Origin: Tragulus kanchil
Lineage: Eukaryota; Chordata; Mammalia; Artiodactyla; Tragulidae
Assembly (NCBI GenBank): GCA_022376925.1
Contig: JAIOJX010000004.1
Span: 122,103,123 to 122,167,122, forward strand
Direction: 5' to 3'
DNA length: 64,000 bases
Part shown: positions 35,676 through 47,699 of the stretch, one piece after another
Layout: every line of letters begins with the position of its first letter
Position numbering within the stretch: position 1 is the stretch's first letter
Position numbers and translations under genes: made by a program
Notes under the pieces: model-generated
What the model was told of the DNA's origin: nothing
Databases searched by the model: none
The model's input: only the letters and a program-made list of their open reading frames with translations

Positions 35676-37860
35676 TAATAACAATGCTTCATAGGACTGT
35701 CAAGAGAATGAGGCAACATAATACACACATAAAAAGACATAGGACCATAATTAGCAACTAACAAGAACTCAGTATTTTTAGCTGCCAGCATCATTTCCTC
35801 ACCCAGATACAATGCATCATATATTATAGCTAAGCTAATCTTAACTAACCATATATCAAGACAATACCTTGCTGAAACTCCATTTAGAAGCCACCTAAAA
35901 TATCAGAACTTATTGATCAAATTTTTCTCTCCAGGAACTTATTTTAATTGCATTTAAAGCATGTCTTATTAATAGTTAACGATGGTGCTGAAACCACTAT
36001 ATGAGAAGCTTCCCCACTTTGTAATCAACTACCTCAAGTACCCAGGGTCTTAGAAATTATCATTTTTTGGTCCTTAGTCTCCTTCAAAACCTAAAAAGGA
36101 AACACCAACCATTCACACATTTGTGTTAAACAAAAGCCATACACCTCTAGTAAAGTCATTCACTTTGACTTTGAAAAACTGGAGTTCAGTAACAGGTGCA
36201 AGTAGTTTCTTTTGGAATGTGATTTCTATGGCCTGGTCAGGAAGATCATGGGATCTGAATAACAGATTCAAGTAGGGCATTTTCAGACAGGCGGGGTCCT
36301 GCAGGATCCTTTCAGTGTACTCTGATAAGTGAACATGAGAAGCACTCTAACACTGGGGAATGTTTCAAACTCTTTTACAAGACTTGAGGATTTGGCATTA
36401 TTTTTTTTCTCCTCATCATTTTTAAACCCTATTGTGTTTCAAAGGAAATTCAATCCATCTGTTTCTGCTTCTTCAAAACACTGTTGTTTTGTAAGAGCTA
36501 TTTGATGTCACAAAGCCTGATGAGTCTCAAAAAAGCCATTCACTTCGCAGTAGAAGGCTACAGATCTCTCCCAAAGGGAAATTTAAAGAAAGTAGAACGA
36601 ACCTTAGGCATCTTCGACCTCACAGACCTCTGTCACATTTCTAGGGTTTCTCTCAAACTTGAGTTTCCTTTTATGAAGAGTATTTCAATAGGAAATTGCT
36701 CCCAACAGCTTCATTAATCAGATATTTCAAAATGATCTTGCTCATATTTATCTTCTCAGTACATTTTAATAACAATGCTTCATAGGAATGTCAAGAGAAT
36801 GAGGCAACATAATACACACATAAAAAGACATAGGACCATAATTAGCAACTAACAAGAACTCAGTATTTTTAGCTGCCAGCATCATTTCCTCACCCAGATA
36901 CAATGCATCATATATTATAGCTAAGCTAATCTTAACTAACCATATATCAAGACAATACCTTGCTGAAACTCCATTTAGAAGCCACCTAAAATATCAGAAC
37001 TTATTGATCAAATTTTTCTCTCCAGGAACTTATTTTAATTGCATTTAAAGCATGTCTTATTAATAGTTAACGATGGTGCTGAAACCACTATATGAGAAGC
37101 TTCCCCACTTTGTAATCAACTACCTCAAGTACCCAGGGTCTTAGAAATTATCATTTTTTGGTCCTTAGTCTCCTTCAAAACCTAAAAAGGAAACACCAAC
37201 CATTCACACATTTGTGTTAAACAAAAGCCATACACCTCTAGTAAAGTCATTCACTTTGACTTTGAAAAACTGGAGTTCAGTAACAGGTGCAAGTAGTTTC
37301 TTTTGGAATGTGATTTCTATGGCCTGGTCAGGAAGATCATGGGATCTGAATAACAGATTCAAGTAGGGCATTTTCAGACAGGCGGGGTCCTGCAGGATCC
37401 TTTCAGTGTACTCTGATAAGTGAACATGAGAAGCACTCTAACACTGGGGAATGTTTCAAACTCTTTTACAAGACTTGAGGATTTGGCATTATTTTTTTTC
37501 TCCTCATCATTTTTAAACCCTATTGTGTTTCAAAGGAAATTCAATCCATCTGTTTCTGCTTCTTCAAAACACTGTTGTTTTGTAAGAGCTATTTGATGTC
37601 ACAAAGCCTGATGAGTCTCAAAAAAGCCATTCACTTCGCAGTAGAAGGCTACAGATCTCTCCAAGGAATTAATGAAAGTAGAACGAACCTTAGGCATCTT
37701 CGACCTCACAGACCTCTGTCACATTTCTAGGGTTTCTCTCAAACTTGAGTTTCCTTTTATGAAGAGTATTTCAATAGGAAATTGCTCCCAACAGCTTCAT
37801 TAATCAGATATTTCAAAATGTGGTATCTTGCTCATATTTATCTTCTCAGTACATTTTAAT
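35676..37860. repeat. tandem duplication D11 (1091 bp x2)
   Basis: 35676-36766 is repeated as 36767-37860. Junction overlap TAATAACAAT/TTTTAAT. The clearest homopolymer difference in the window lies here: CCCAAAGGGAAATTTAAAG (near 36569) against CCAAGGAATTAATG (near 37661). Confidence 0.95.
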
Positions 37861-40234
37861 TCTGACCACAGTGTCATCAACAGGGAACATTTTGAGGAAA
37901 CAGAATGCTTGTGATAAGCATTTAAATTTTTATTTTAATTCTGTTAACAATGACATTTTACTCAGGAAAAAGAAAATGTTTCCTCATAAAGCAGATCTTA
38001 TAGGCATTTGAGGAAACATAACATATAGAAATTGAAGGGTTAAAATAATGACAGGGCTTCCTTTGCCCAAATAGCCATCTGGGAAATTTCTAAGAAATAA
38101 ATATAAACTAATAGAAGCAGAAATCATTTCATAAAAATAAGCTGAAGAATATAGCTTTTGTCCTTCTTAGAGTAAGCTACAATTGTAAACAGAGTCCTGG
38201 GGCTCTGAACTGAATCAATGAGGGAAATTAAATTGCAAAGTAATTAAGAAAGATGCAATTTAACCAAATTATAATTTTGCCTTCCTGATGTCACCAGGCT
38301 TTTGTTACTGCTTTCTCAAAGAAGCTACTGAATTAAAAAGGAAATAACTCAAATTAATGTTCTGATCTCCATCAATTTGCTATTAGTAAGCTTTTCTACG
38401 GAAAGCTGCATTTAATCAAAACAGGAAAGAGAATTGTTCATGCCAATTTATTAACAGATTATAGTCTGAAGAGGCCAGGATTCTAAAATGCCTCCATAAT
38501 TAACTGATATATGAGAATGCCATCACATTTCTTTTTATAAAACTTTCCCTCCAAATATATGTACAGTGATGAGTATTTTATAAATATAGAACCCATGAGA
38601 AGTTTCAAACTCAAAAAGGGGCCCCCATATTTAAACCCTATTGTGTTTCAAAGGAAATTCAATCCATCTGTTTCTGCTTCTTCAAAACACTGTTGTTTTG
38701 TAAGAGCTATTTGATGTCACAAAGCCTGATGAGTCTCAAAAAAGCCATTCACTTCGCAGTAGAAGGCTACAGATCTCTCCAAGGAATTAATGAAAGTAGA
38801 ACGAACCTTAGGCATCTTCGACCTCACAGACCTCTGTCACATTTCTAGGGTTTCTCTCAAACTTGAGTTTCCTTTTATGAAGAGTATTTCAATAGGAAAT
38901 TGCTCCCAACAGCTTCATTAATCAGATATTTCAAAATGTGGTATCTTGCTCATATTTATCTTCTCAGTACATTTTAATTCTGACCACAGTGTCATCAACA
39001 GGGAACATTTTGAGGAAACAGAATGCTTGTGATAAGCATTTAAATTTTTATTTTAATTCTGTTAACAATGACATTTTACTCAGGAAAAAGAAAATGTTTC
39101 CTCATAAAGCAGATCTTATAGGCATTTGAGGAAACATAACATATAGAAATTGAAGGGTTAAAATAATGACAGGGCTTCCTTTGCCCAAATAGCCATCTGG
39201 GAAATTTCTAAGAAATAAATATAAACTAATAGAAGCAGAAATCATTTCATAAAAATAAGCTGAAGAATATAGCTTTTGTCCTTCTTAGAGTAAGCTACAA
39301 TTGTAAACAGAGTCCTGGGGCTCTGAACTGAATCAATGAGGGAAATTAAATTGCAAAGTAATTAAGAAAGATGCAATTTAACCAAATTATAATTTTGCCT
39401 TCCTGATGTCACCAGGCTTTTGTTACTGCTTTCTCAAAGAAGCTACTGAATTAAAAAGGAAATAACTCAAATTAATGTTCTGATCTCCATCAATTTGTTA
39501 TTAGTAAGCTTTTCTACGGAAAGCTGCATTTAATCAAAACAGGAAAGAGAATTGTTCATGCCAATTTATTAACAGATTATAGTCTGAAGAGGCCAGGATT
39601 CTAAAATGCCTCCATAATTAACTGATATATGAGAATGCCATCACATTTCTTTTTATAAAACTTTCCCTCCAAATATATGTACAGTGATGAGTATTTTATA
39701 AATATAGAACCCAGATTGATATAATATCAACCAAACCTCAAAATGGCCATTTTCTGACAACAGGACAAATAAACTGGGCAACAGGAGAAATAAATCTCCT
39801 AATAGGATATCAGAAAATACATCAATATATCTGACTGGAATTTCATCTTTTGCTAGTCCTTCTCACTTTACTTGGTTAGTTTTTATTGAAGGGTCTTAAA
39901 TTCATTCACAGATTAAAATTCTCCAAATCGTTTTCTTTTCCTTTCCTTTAACTAACTATAGCTAGTTAAATAATGTTCAAGCTAGTCAAATGTAAAACAT
40001 GTATATAACCTAGGGTGCCGACTTCAGGTGAGACTGCTGTGAAACCAAACATTCCTTTTATTCGGATCACACAAAGTTACAAGACCCCAGGAAGGGTGGG
40101 TATGTGTGCTCAAGACACTGACATCTTGCACACGTCCCTTTTCCTTTGATATAGACATAATCTAGTTAAAATGGAAATGTATTAGGAAAGTCAAACAATT
40201 AATTGATGCAAGAAAGGTTGTTTCATGTTTTGTG
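36001..40234. other. repeat-poor AT-rich sequence, no gene
   Basis: Apart from D11 and D12 and the partial MIR at 36767, no transposon is recognised. The block 38040-38560 (again 39158-39676) is rich in TAATTA-like words and could be regulatory, but nothing in the sequence proves it. Confidence 0.45.
37512..39713. repeat. tandem duplication D12 (1118 bp x2)
   Basis: 37512-38595 is repeated as 38630-39713. The 34 bp between (38596-38629) are a compressed version of 37426-37511: they keep the words ATGAGAAG and GTTTCAAACTC in order but lose most of the rest. Confidence 0.95.
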
Positions 40235-42379
40235 TAAATCAAAGCTAAAAATTCATTTGAGGAACAGCACTGTATTGTAGACTAAACACAATTTGGCCTG
40301 AGTATAGGGTTTGGTGTGGGTGTTAAAGTTGTTCTGGGCTACACATGGTCGGTAATCCTCAACAGAAATGTTAACTCAATTTGTCAGTATTATCTTTATG
40401 TCAACAGTAATGCTTAAATATTTACAATAGGCATAGTACGCTGAGAGTTAGTAACGCAAGATAAATTGGAAAAATGCTAACAAAATGGATGGTACTAATA
40501 GAAAGCCCTGGCACTATAGTCTCTGATTTTATATACAAGAGGCTTGCCTGAAGGTAAGATTTTATTAGGTTCTATCGTTGATATGCTGTTCCAAAAGTTT
40601 CCTTAAAATATAAAGAAAAAAGATAAGTTTTTTAAAAGGAAGCAAAGCAATGAGTTTCCTAAATGTACTCTACAGAAGTCAACATTCAAGTCTGAAGTAC
40701 ATGCTGCTACTACTCTTTTTTAAAAGACATAAATAATATTGAACAACTTAAACTTCTATGCATTCTCCAAATATACTGCATTTTTAAACTCTTCCCAGAA
40801 TTAAACAGATACCATCTTAAAATACACAACAAAGTACTATGAAAAAAAGCTAAAATGCTCTCTCTCTTCTTTCATTCCCCAATCCTGCTTCTGTTGCTAC
40901 TGTTTGTTGTGCTAAAGGAGTGCTGGATGTTTAAATTCTTTGTGTCGTGAGTTATTAGAAAAACATAGATAAAACTAATAGATACATCTCTTGTACTCAA
41001 ACATTGCCACCGTACCCAACCACCGAACAAAAGGCAAGTAAATCTTTAAAAATATGAACACTAGATACCAAAAGCAAAAGAAACATTCTTATACCAAAAG
41101 TTGCACATTTTAAGAAACAAAAGAGAAAAATACTAAACAAATGAAATACACAGAAGTGAAAAGCCTAAGATTATGAATTTGTGGAGTTATTTTTTAAGGA
41201 ATGGAACAAAACTTTTGTAAAATCCAAAATTAGCATCTGCTTATAAAATATTGCTGACTCAAACAGTAAAGATTCCTGCATTGCTCCTTCAATGCAAGAG
41301 TATTGTAAAATTTCATGTTAAATCAAAGCTAAAAATTCATTTGAGGAACAGCACTGTATTGTAGACTAAACACAATTTGGCCTGAGTATAGGGTTTGGTG
41401 TGGGTGTTAAAGTTGTTCTGGGCTACACATGGTCGGTAATCCTCAACAGAAATGTTAACTCAATTTGTCAGTATTATCTTTATGTCAACAGTAATGCTTA
41501 AATATTTACAATAGGCATAGTACGCTGAGAGTTAGTAACGCAAGATAAATTGGAAAAATGCTAACAAAATGGATGGTACTAATAGAAAGCCCTGGCACTA
41601 TAGTCTCTGATTTTATATACAAGAGGCTTGCCTGAAGGTAAGATTTTATTAGGTTCTATCGTTGATATGCTGTTCCAAAAGTTTCCTTAAAATATAAAGA
41701 AAAAAGATAAGTTTTTTAAAAGGAAGCAAAGCAATGAGTTTCCTAAATGTACTCTACAGAAGTCAACATTCAAGTCTGAAGTACATGCTGCTACTACTCT
41801 TTTTTAAAAGACATAAATAATATTGAACAACTTAAACTTCTATGCATTCTCCAAATATACTGCATTTTTAAACTCTTCCCAGAATTAAACAGATACCATC
41901 TTAAAATACACAACAAAGTACTATGAAAAAGCTAAAATGCTCTCTCTCTTCTTTCATTCCCCAATCCTGCTTCTGTTGCTACTGTTTGTTGTGCTAAAGG
42001 AGTGCTGGATGTTTAAATTCTTTGTGTCGTGAGTTATTAGAAAAACATAGATAAAACTAATAGATACATCTCTTGTACTCAAACATTGCCACCGTACCCA
42101 ACCACCGAACAAAAGGCAAGTAAATCTTTAAAAATATGAACACTAGATACCAAAAGCAAAAGAAACATTCTTATACCAAAAGTTGCACATTTTAAGAAAC
42201 AAAAGAGAAAAATACTAAACAAATGAAATACACAGAAGTGAAAAGCCTAAGATTATGAATTTGTGGAGTTATTTTTTAAGGAATGGAACAAAACTTTTGT
42301 AAAAATCCAAAATTAGCATCTGCTTATAAAATATTGCTGACTCAAACAGTAAAGATTCCTGCATTGCTCCTTCAATGCA
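40235..42379. repeat. tandem duplication D13 (1084 bp x2)
   Basis: 40235-41301 is repeated as 41319-42379. The left copy ends inside the tRNA head of a Bov-tA. The junction 41302-41318 is a distorted version of sequence left of the unit. An A run differs (ATGAAAAAAAGC versus ATGAAAAAGC). Confidence 0.95.
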
Positions 42380-42545
42380 AGAGACCCGGGTTCCATCCCT
42401 GGGTTTAGAAGATCCCCTGGAGAAGGGAATGGCTAGTCACTCCAGAATTCTTGCCCTAGAGAATCCCATGGACAGAGGAGCCTTGTGGGCCACAGTCCAT
42501 GGGTCACAAAGAGTCAGACACGACTGAGTGACTTCTTCACCTCGC
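42336..42545 (+). mobile_element. Bov-tA SINE
   Basis: TGACTCAAACAGTAAAGATT, CAAGAGACCCGGGTTCCATC, CTGGAGAAGGGAATGGCTAG and AGAGTCAGACACGACTGAGT. A 5' fragment of the same insertion is at 41252-41301 because of D13. Confidence 0.85.
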
Positions 42546-43609
42546 AGTCTACATCTTTCTGCTGTGTGCTTCTCCCCATTTAAGCTGTCCTATAATAATT
42601 TTGTTGTAGTGTTTTAAGGAGGATTGATAGGAGGTGTTCTACTGCCAAAAATATGCAACAATCTTTCTGTAACACCTACCTCAGAGACTAATACATCCTG
42701 AAAGACTGCATTTTATTTTAGGAAAAGCACACTAGTACTGTATCCAAAAGAAGCTTCACTTTACCTTCCTCTGAGGACTTTTCAAGCCAAACCAGTAGAG
42801 GTAGTCCTCAAAAGTAGCAGTGCCAGTCATTGCTATTCATAGCCTCCTGACTCACTAATCTCTTCCCTTTATGCCACATATATTCAAGTATAAGTACTGA
42901 TGGCCATCAGTTGTTTGCTTCTGTATGTAAATCTATAATGCTAATACTACTGACCTGGGCTACAGTTACTCACTACTTATAATATTCAGGTGTTATTACT
43001 ATCAATAATGATACATTCATAGAAGGGACAAACCACAGTTTTATCTGCTCTGAATTTTATTTCAAGTTTTAAAGAGCCAAGGCAGATGAACAGTAAACAT
43101 CAAAACTGAAAGCCTTCATTCCTAAAAATTACAATTAAATGGGTTCTCAAATACTTTTTTATATATGACCAAAATTTAAAATGTTGCAATCATTTTTTAA
43201 AACCAATTAAACTACGGTTGACAATCATATGGCTGCAAACTTTCCATACCTAACCTTTTCATGATTTGCTTTCTAGAAAATTGAAATTCTGAATCATTAG
43301 TAAAGAATCTTTCCTGAAATTAAAGACAAATGAGAAGTCAGCCAAGAGAGAAAAAAGCAAATAAGAAAAACAAACATATATTTAGTCACCGCTATGTCAT
43401 TTATCATCATGACCCAGAAAACTGATCTCAAAATATTAAACCACTGACAGATAGTTGTACCTCATTATGAAATGTCTGGTCCTCTGAATCAGCAATAGAA
43501 GGAAGAAACACCAAATGTTTATTGAACACTACAACAGGTATGTACATATTATAGACAACTGGGATTCGGAGGGGACACAAAAACAAGATAAGGATGTCTT
43601 TTCTCAATA
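42546..43609. other. gene-free interval
   Basis: No feature supported. The short frame at 43428-43619 on the minus strand has no recognisable similarity and ends in a SINE. Confidence 0.45.
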
Positions 43610-43800
43610 GAGCTTCCATTGGTATCTCATTGGTAAAGAATCTGCCTGCAATGCAAAAGTCACAGAAAATGCAGTTTTGACCCCTGAGCCAGAAAGATCC
43701 CTTGAAGAACCCATTCCACTATTCTTGCCTGGAGAATCCCATGGACAGAGGAGCCTGGTGGGCTACAATCCACAACTGAGACATTAACACTTTCACTTTC
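43610..43800 (+). mobile_element. Bov-tA SINE (diverged)
   Basis: GCTTCCATTGGTATCTCATT, GGTAAAGAATCTGCCTGCAA, CTTGCCTGGAGAATCCCATG and GGAGCCTGGTGGGCTACAAT. Contains small deletions. Confidence 0.82.
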
Positions 43801-43989
43801 ACTTCCCTCAATGACTAAGCCTAGGGCCACATACAGACTTGAAATCTAACCTTTGAATAATCTATCATATGTGTTTCCAAAAATCTGGAGTTTTTGTTAA
43901 GGCACTGTGAGCCACCAAAGAAGAAGTGATTCATTTCAACTGAAAGAACGTCTTGACGAATATTCCTTTCAAATCTTGAAAGATTAGAG

Positions 43990-44170
43990 TGATTTCAACA
44001 GTGGCAATTAGAAGGGCATTCCAGGCTTAGTGAATAACACAAATCAAATGTGACATGAAAAAGTTTCTAGTGTTCACTAAGCAGCAGTGAGGAACAGAGT
44101 GGCAAGGTGTAATGTGTGAGAGCGAGGGACTGTCTAACAGGAAATATGCCTGGAGTGGGGCCATTTGAAG
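43990..44170 (-). mobile_element. possible L2 relic (antisense)
   Basis: GAAGGGCATTCCAGGCTTAG followed by GAGGAACAGAGTGGCAAGGT resembles antisense L2. Diverged, low certainty. Sequence to about 44900 may continue it. Confidence 0.35.
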
Positions 44171-45089
44171 TCAAACTGACTACAAAATACTGTATTAAGC
44201 ATTTCACCTGGAAGTCATCCACAACTTGCCCTCTTTACATTCCAGTCCATTTGTATAACAGATGCTAGTTACTGAAATTACTCATTATTTTAAGTGTTTA
44301 AAATGAAAATATTACTATAGTTATTAACACTCAGAAATTAGCTACCTAGAATCGATAACCATTTCTTGACAACTTCTTGAAGAAATTTAATATAGGCAAT
44401 ATAAACAAATAAAAGATGATTGTAGCTGCACTTTGGAGAATGTATTGGAGATGAGCAAAAGGAAAACAGAGGGGCCAGAAAGAAGGCTGGTGTTGAAGTT
44501 CAGACGAGGGATGATGGTAGCATTATTTAGAGAAGCATGCTTGGTGATGTAGAGAATAGTAACAGACATGAAAGCTATTGAAAAAAGAGTCTATAACACA
44601 AAACAACTGAATAAATATCTGTGGAATAAATGGATTTACCTCTAGGCCATGGGCAACCGATTATTCTTGAGAATGAAGATCTGTATTTCATAATTATGAC
44701 AGTGTGACAGTGTGGCAATTTGGATAATGGTGGTTTAGAGATAAGTATTCTGAAGGTGAAAAAATTAATTAGGAATCTAGCATAAATATGCAAGGGAAGA
44801 GGCCTGAGGTTCAGAAATAGGATAGGACAGAATAAAGGAAATTCAAAAGGTGGAATTTTAAAGAAAGAACTGGGTGAATCTAGAGGCTAATTTTGTAGAG
44901 AGTTTAGAGAACAATAAGGAACTAATGACTTCTTACAAGGTATAATTATAGTGTCCTCAACAGAAATAGGGCACAAAGAAGATAAACCAAGTTTGATATA
45001 GAAAAAGCTTGCAACTCTCTTTGAAACATGTTGAAATTAAAATGAGAGGTAACTGTGTATAAAAAGATAATCACGTTTTCTCTAGTCCA

Positions 45090-45570
45090 TACCAGGGACA
45101 AACTTGGGGACCAGGCTCATAGAGACTAGCCACAATACAGAGTGGCTAGGTCACAAGGCGTGTGCTCTGTGGTTGACAACAAAAGCATACGAGTCAGAAG
45201 ATATGAGGAAGGTTAATCTCTTTGAGCACATATGCTACCAATTAGGGAAAGTCAAAGAGGACCCTTCCTCATGGGCCTCAGTTCTTGGTAAGGACACAAA
45301 GAAGAACTTGAGGTCTTACCCATGGCAAGAACAAATTTATTAAAGAAAGAACAGAAAGAACATCTCCAGGGAGAGTTGGGCGAAGTCAAGAGAGTCACTG
45401 GTGCCAAAATGAAGAGGCACAGGGTTTTTAAGACAGGGCTTTTACATACTCACAGGCAGGTGTGCACTGACAGTTTTGATTGACAGTTGCAATTAATGTA
45501 ACAACAGGTTCTACTGTGCATCTCTTTCCCATAATTCAATCTGTTATAATCAGATGTCTGTATATAGAGA
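45090..45570 (-). mobile_element. possible solo LTR-like segment
   Basis: Read on the minus strand there is an AATAAA-type signal (TTTATTAAAG on the plus strand near 45335) in a promoter-sized, repeat-like block that abuts a Bov-tA. I see no matched terminal repeats or retroviral coding sequence. Could be ordinary unique DNA. Confidence 0.25.
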
Positions 45571-45597
45571 ATATTTATGAATCCTTAATAGGCTCCT

Positions 45598-45812
45598 AGG
45601 CTTCCCCAGTGGCTTAGCAGAAAAGAATCCACTTGCAGTGCAGGAGCTGTAGGAGACATGAGTTCAGTCCATGAGTGGGGAAGATCCCCTGGAGGAGGGC
45701 ACAAGAACCACTCCAGTACTCTTGCCTGGAGAATCCCATGGACAGAGGAACTTGGTGGGGTACAGTCCAGTGAATTGCAAAGAGTCAGGCATGACTGAAA
45801 CAACTTAGCATG
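45598..45812 (+). mobile_element. Bov-tA SINE
   Basis: GGCTTCCCCAGTGGCTTAGC, GGAGACATGAGTTCAGTCCA, CTTGCCTGGAGAATCCCATG and GAGTCAGGCATGACTGAAAC. Confidence 0.85.
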
Positions 45813-46404
45813 CAATAGGCTCCCAGCTGCCTAACGTTACTTGAAGACACCACTGTACATCAAGGGTGTATGTGCCAGAGTTGAAGTCCCTTTGGTTAAT
45901 TTGCATCCACCGTGAACATAAGACCCCTGCTCTGGAGTTGGCAAAGTCTTTGCAATTATTTTGCAGCATATCTGGGACCTCTCCTGAGCCACATTTGGGT
46001 AGGGTTCAGAGATAAGCTTGACACTTTTTCTGTTAGGCCACCCTTTTTGCTCATGCCTAACTTCCTACCTAATACAAATATATGGTACAAAAAAGAGATA
46101 ACAAGAGGAGAGATATAGCAACAGATGGTACATGGTCCCAATTTTACCTCAGAAAGGCAAGAAGCACTAGATAAGGAAGTGAGCCCTGCAAGAAGCTCAG
46201 GCAGGTCTCTTGCCCATACTCCCAACTGGGATTCTGTACAGAAAGCCCCACCACAAGAGGAAAGCCCTGAAAGTCAAGAAAATGAAACATTCTGGTCAGA
46301 CAGAGGAAAACCCTGAGGTGTGGTTTTTTCCTCAGCTATCTTTCCATGTAGCATAGATGGGGAAGAACCCTAGAGAAGTGAGTCTGAATGAGACATTTTC
46401 AGAG

Positions 46405-46500
46405 ATAGGGGAGATGGTGAAGGACAAGGGGAAACCTGGCGTGCTGCAGTCCATGGAGTTGCAAAGAGTCAGACATGACTGAGCAATTGAACTCAATTGA
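46405..46500 (+). mobile_element. BovB 3' terminal fragment
   Basis: GGAGATGGTGAAGGACAAGG, TGGCGTGCTGCAGTCCATGG and GAGTCAGACATGACTGAGCA. It is the last ~95 bp of BovB. D14 repeats it at about 47519-47613. Confidence 0.82.
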
Positions 46501-46990
46501 ATAGCTGCAAAGTACAATACCCAGAAAGGGCCTAAAGAGGTCTATAGCACCATCAGAAGGTGGATACAATTAAATTTGCCTGGGAATACCAAGGAAAACG
46601 CCACTAAAATCACTGACTTTAGCTGCAAATCTGAGCAGAATAACTACCAATCATATGGGCAAGGGGCATTGACACAAACACCAGAGAAGCCAGGGACATT
46701 TTCCTCACAGGCCCCTAGTTTTCCACTCAAAAATATATATTCCTTCCCCACTACCACCATACCCCCACAAGACACCATCAGATACCATCTTAGGAGTCAG
46801 GAGGCATGGTAGAAGATTAAAACATCGAACAGACTAAGCATTTGATCCTAGAGAGATTAAACATTACTCAAATAAAGTGTTCAAATTACAACTGGTCTAA
46901 GGTGTCAACACAACTGAACACTGAATGTAGTTACTTTGAGAGGAGGGGATCTCCAGAATAGAGGTTCCCGCTATCTAGGGTAGAGTTGAG
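46501..46990. other. gene-free interval
   Basis: An uninterrupted 78-codon frame (46576-46812, also 47689-47925) has no recognisable family signature and no splice context. I do not call it a gene. Confidence 0.45.
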
Positions 46991-47699
46991 TAGGAGCCAG
47001 ACTCAACTGCCTTTTTGCATCCACCGTGAACATAAGACCCCTGCTCTGGAGTTGGCAAAGTCTTTGCAATTATTTTGCAGCATATCTGGGACCTCTCCTG
47101 AGCCACATTTGGGTAGGGTTCAGAGATAAGCTTGACACTTTTTCTGTTAGGCCACCCTTTTTGCTCATGCCTAACTTCCTACCTAATACAAATATATGGT
47201 ACAAAAAAGAGATAACAAGAGGAGAGATATAGCAACAGATGGTACATGGTCCCAATTTTACCTCAGAAAGGCAAGAAGCACTAGATAAGGAAGTGAGCCC
47301 TGCAAGAAGCTCAGGCAGGTCTCTTGCCCATACTCCCAACTGGGATTCTGTACAGAAAGCCCCACCACAAGAGGAAAGCCCTGAAAGTCAAGAAAATGAA
47401 ACATTCTGGTCAGACAGAGGAAAACCCTGAGGTGTGGTTTTTTCCTCAGCTATCTTTCCATGTAGCATAGATGGGGAAGAACCCTAGAGAAGTGAGTCTG
47501 AATGAGACATTTTCAGAGATAGGGGAGATGGTGAAGGACAAGGGAAGCCTGGCGTGCTGCAGTCCATGGAGTTGCAAAGAGTCAGACATGACTGAGCAAT
47601 TGAACTCAATTGAATAGCTGCAAAGTACAATACCCAGAAAGGGCCTAAAGAGGTCTATAGCACCATCAGAAGGTGGATACAATTAAATTTGCCTGGGAA

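Larger units (their letters stand above)
33880..36000. repeat. tandem duplication D10 (1060 bp x2)
   Basis: 33880-34939 is repeated as 34940-36000 at offset 1060. Junction ACTATCTGAGAG blends ACTATATGAG with CCATCTGAGAG. Differences are few (TAGGAATGTC versus TAGGACTGTC). Confidence 0.96.
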
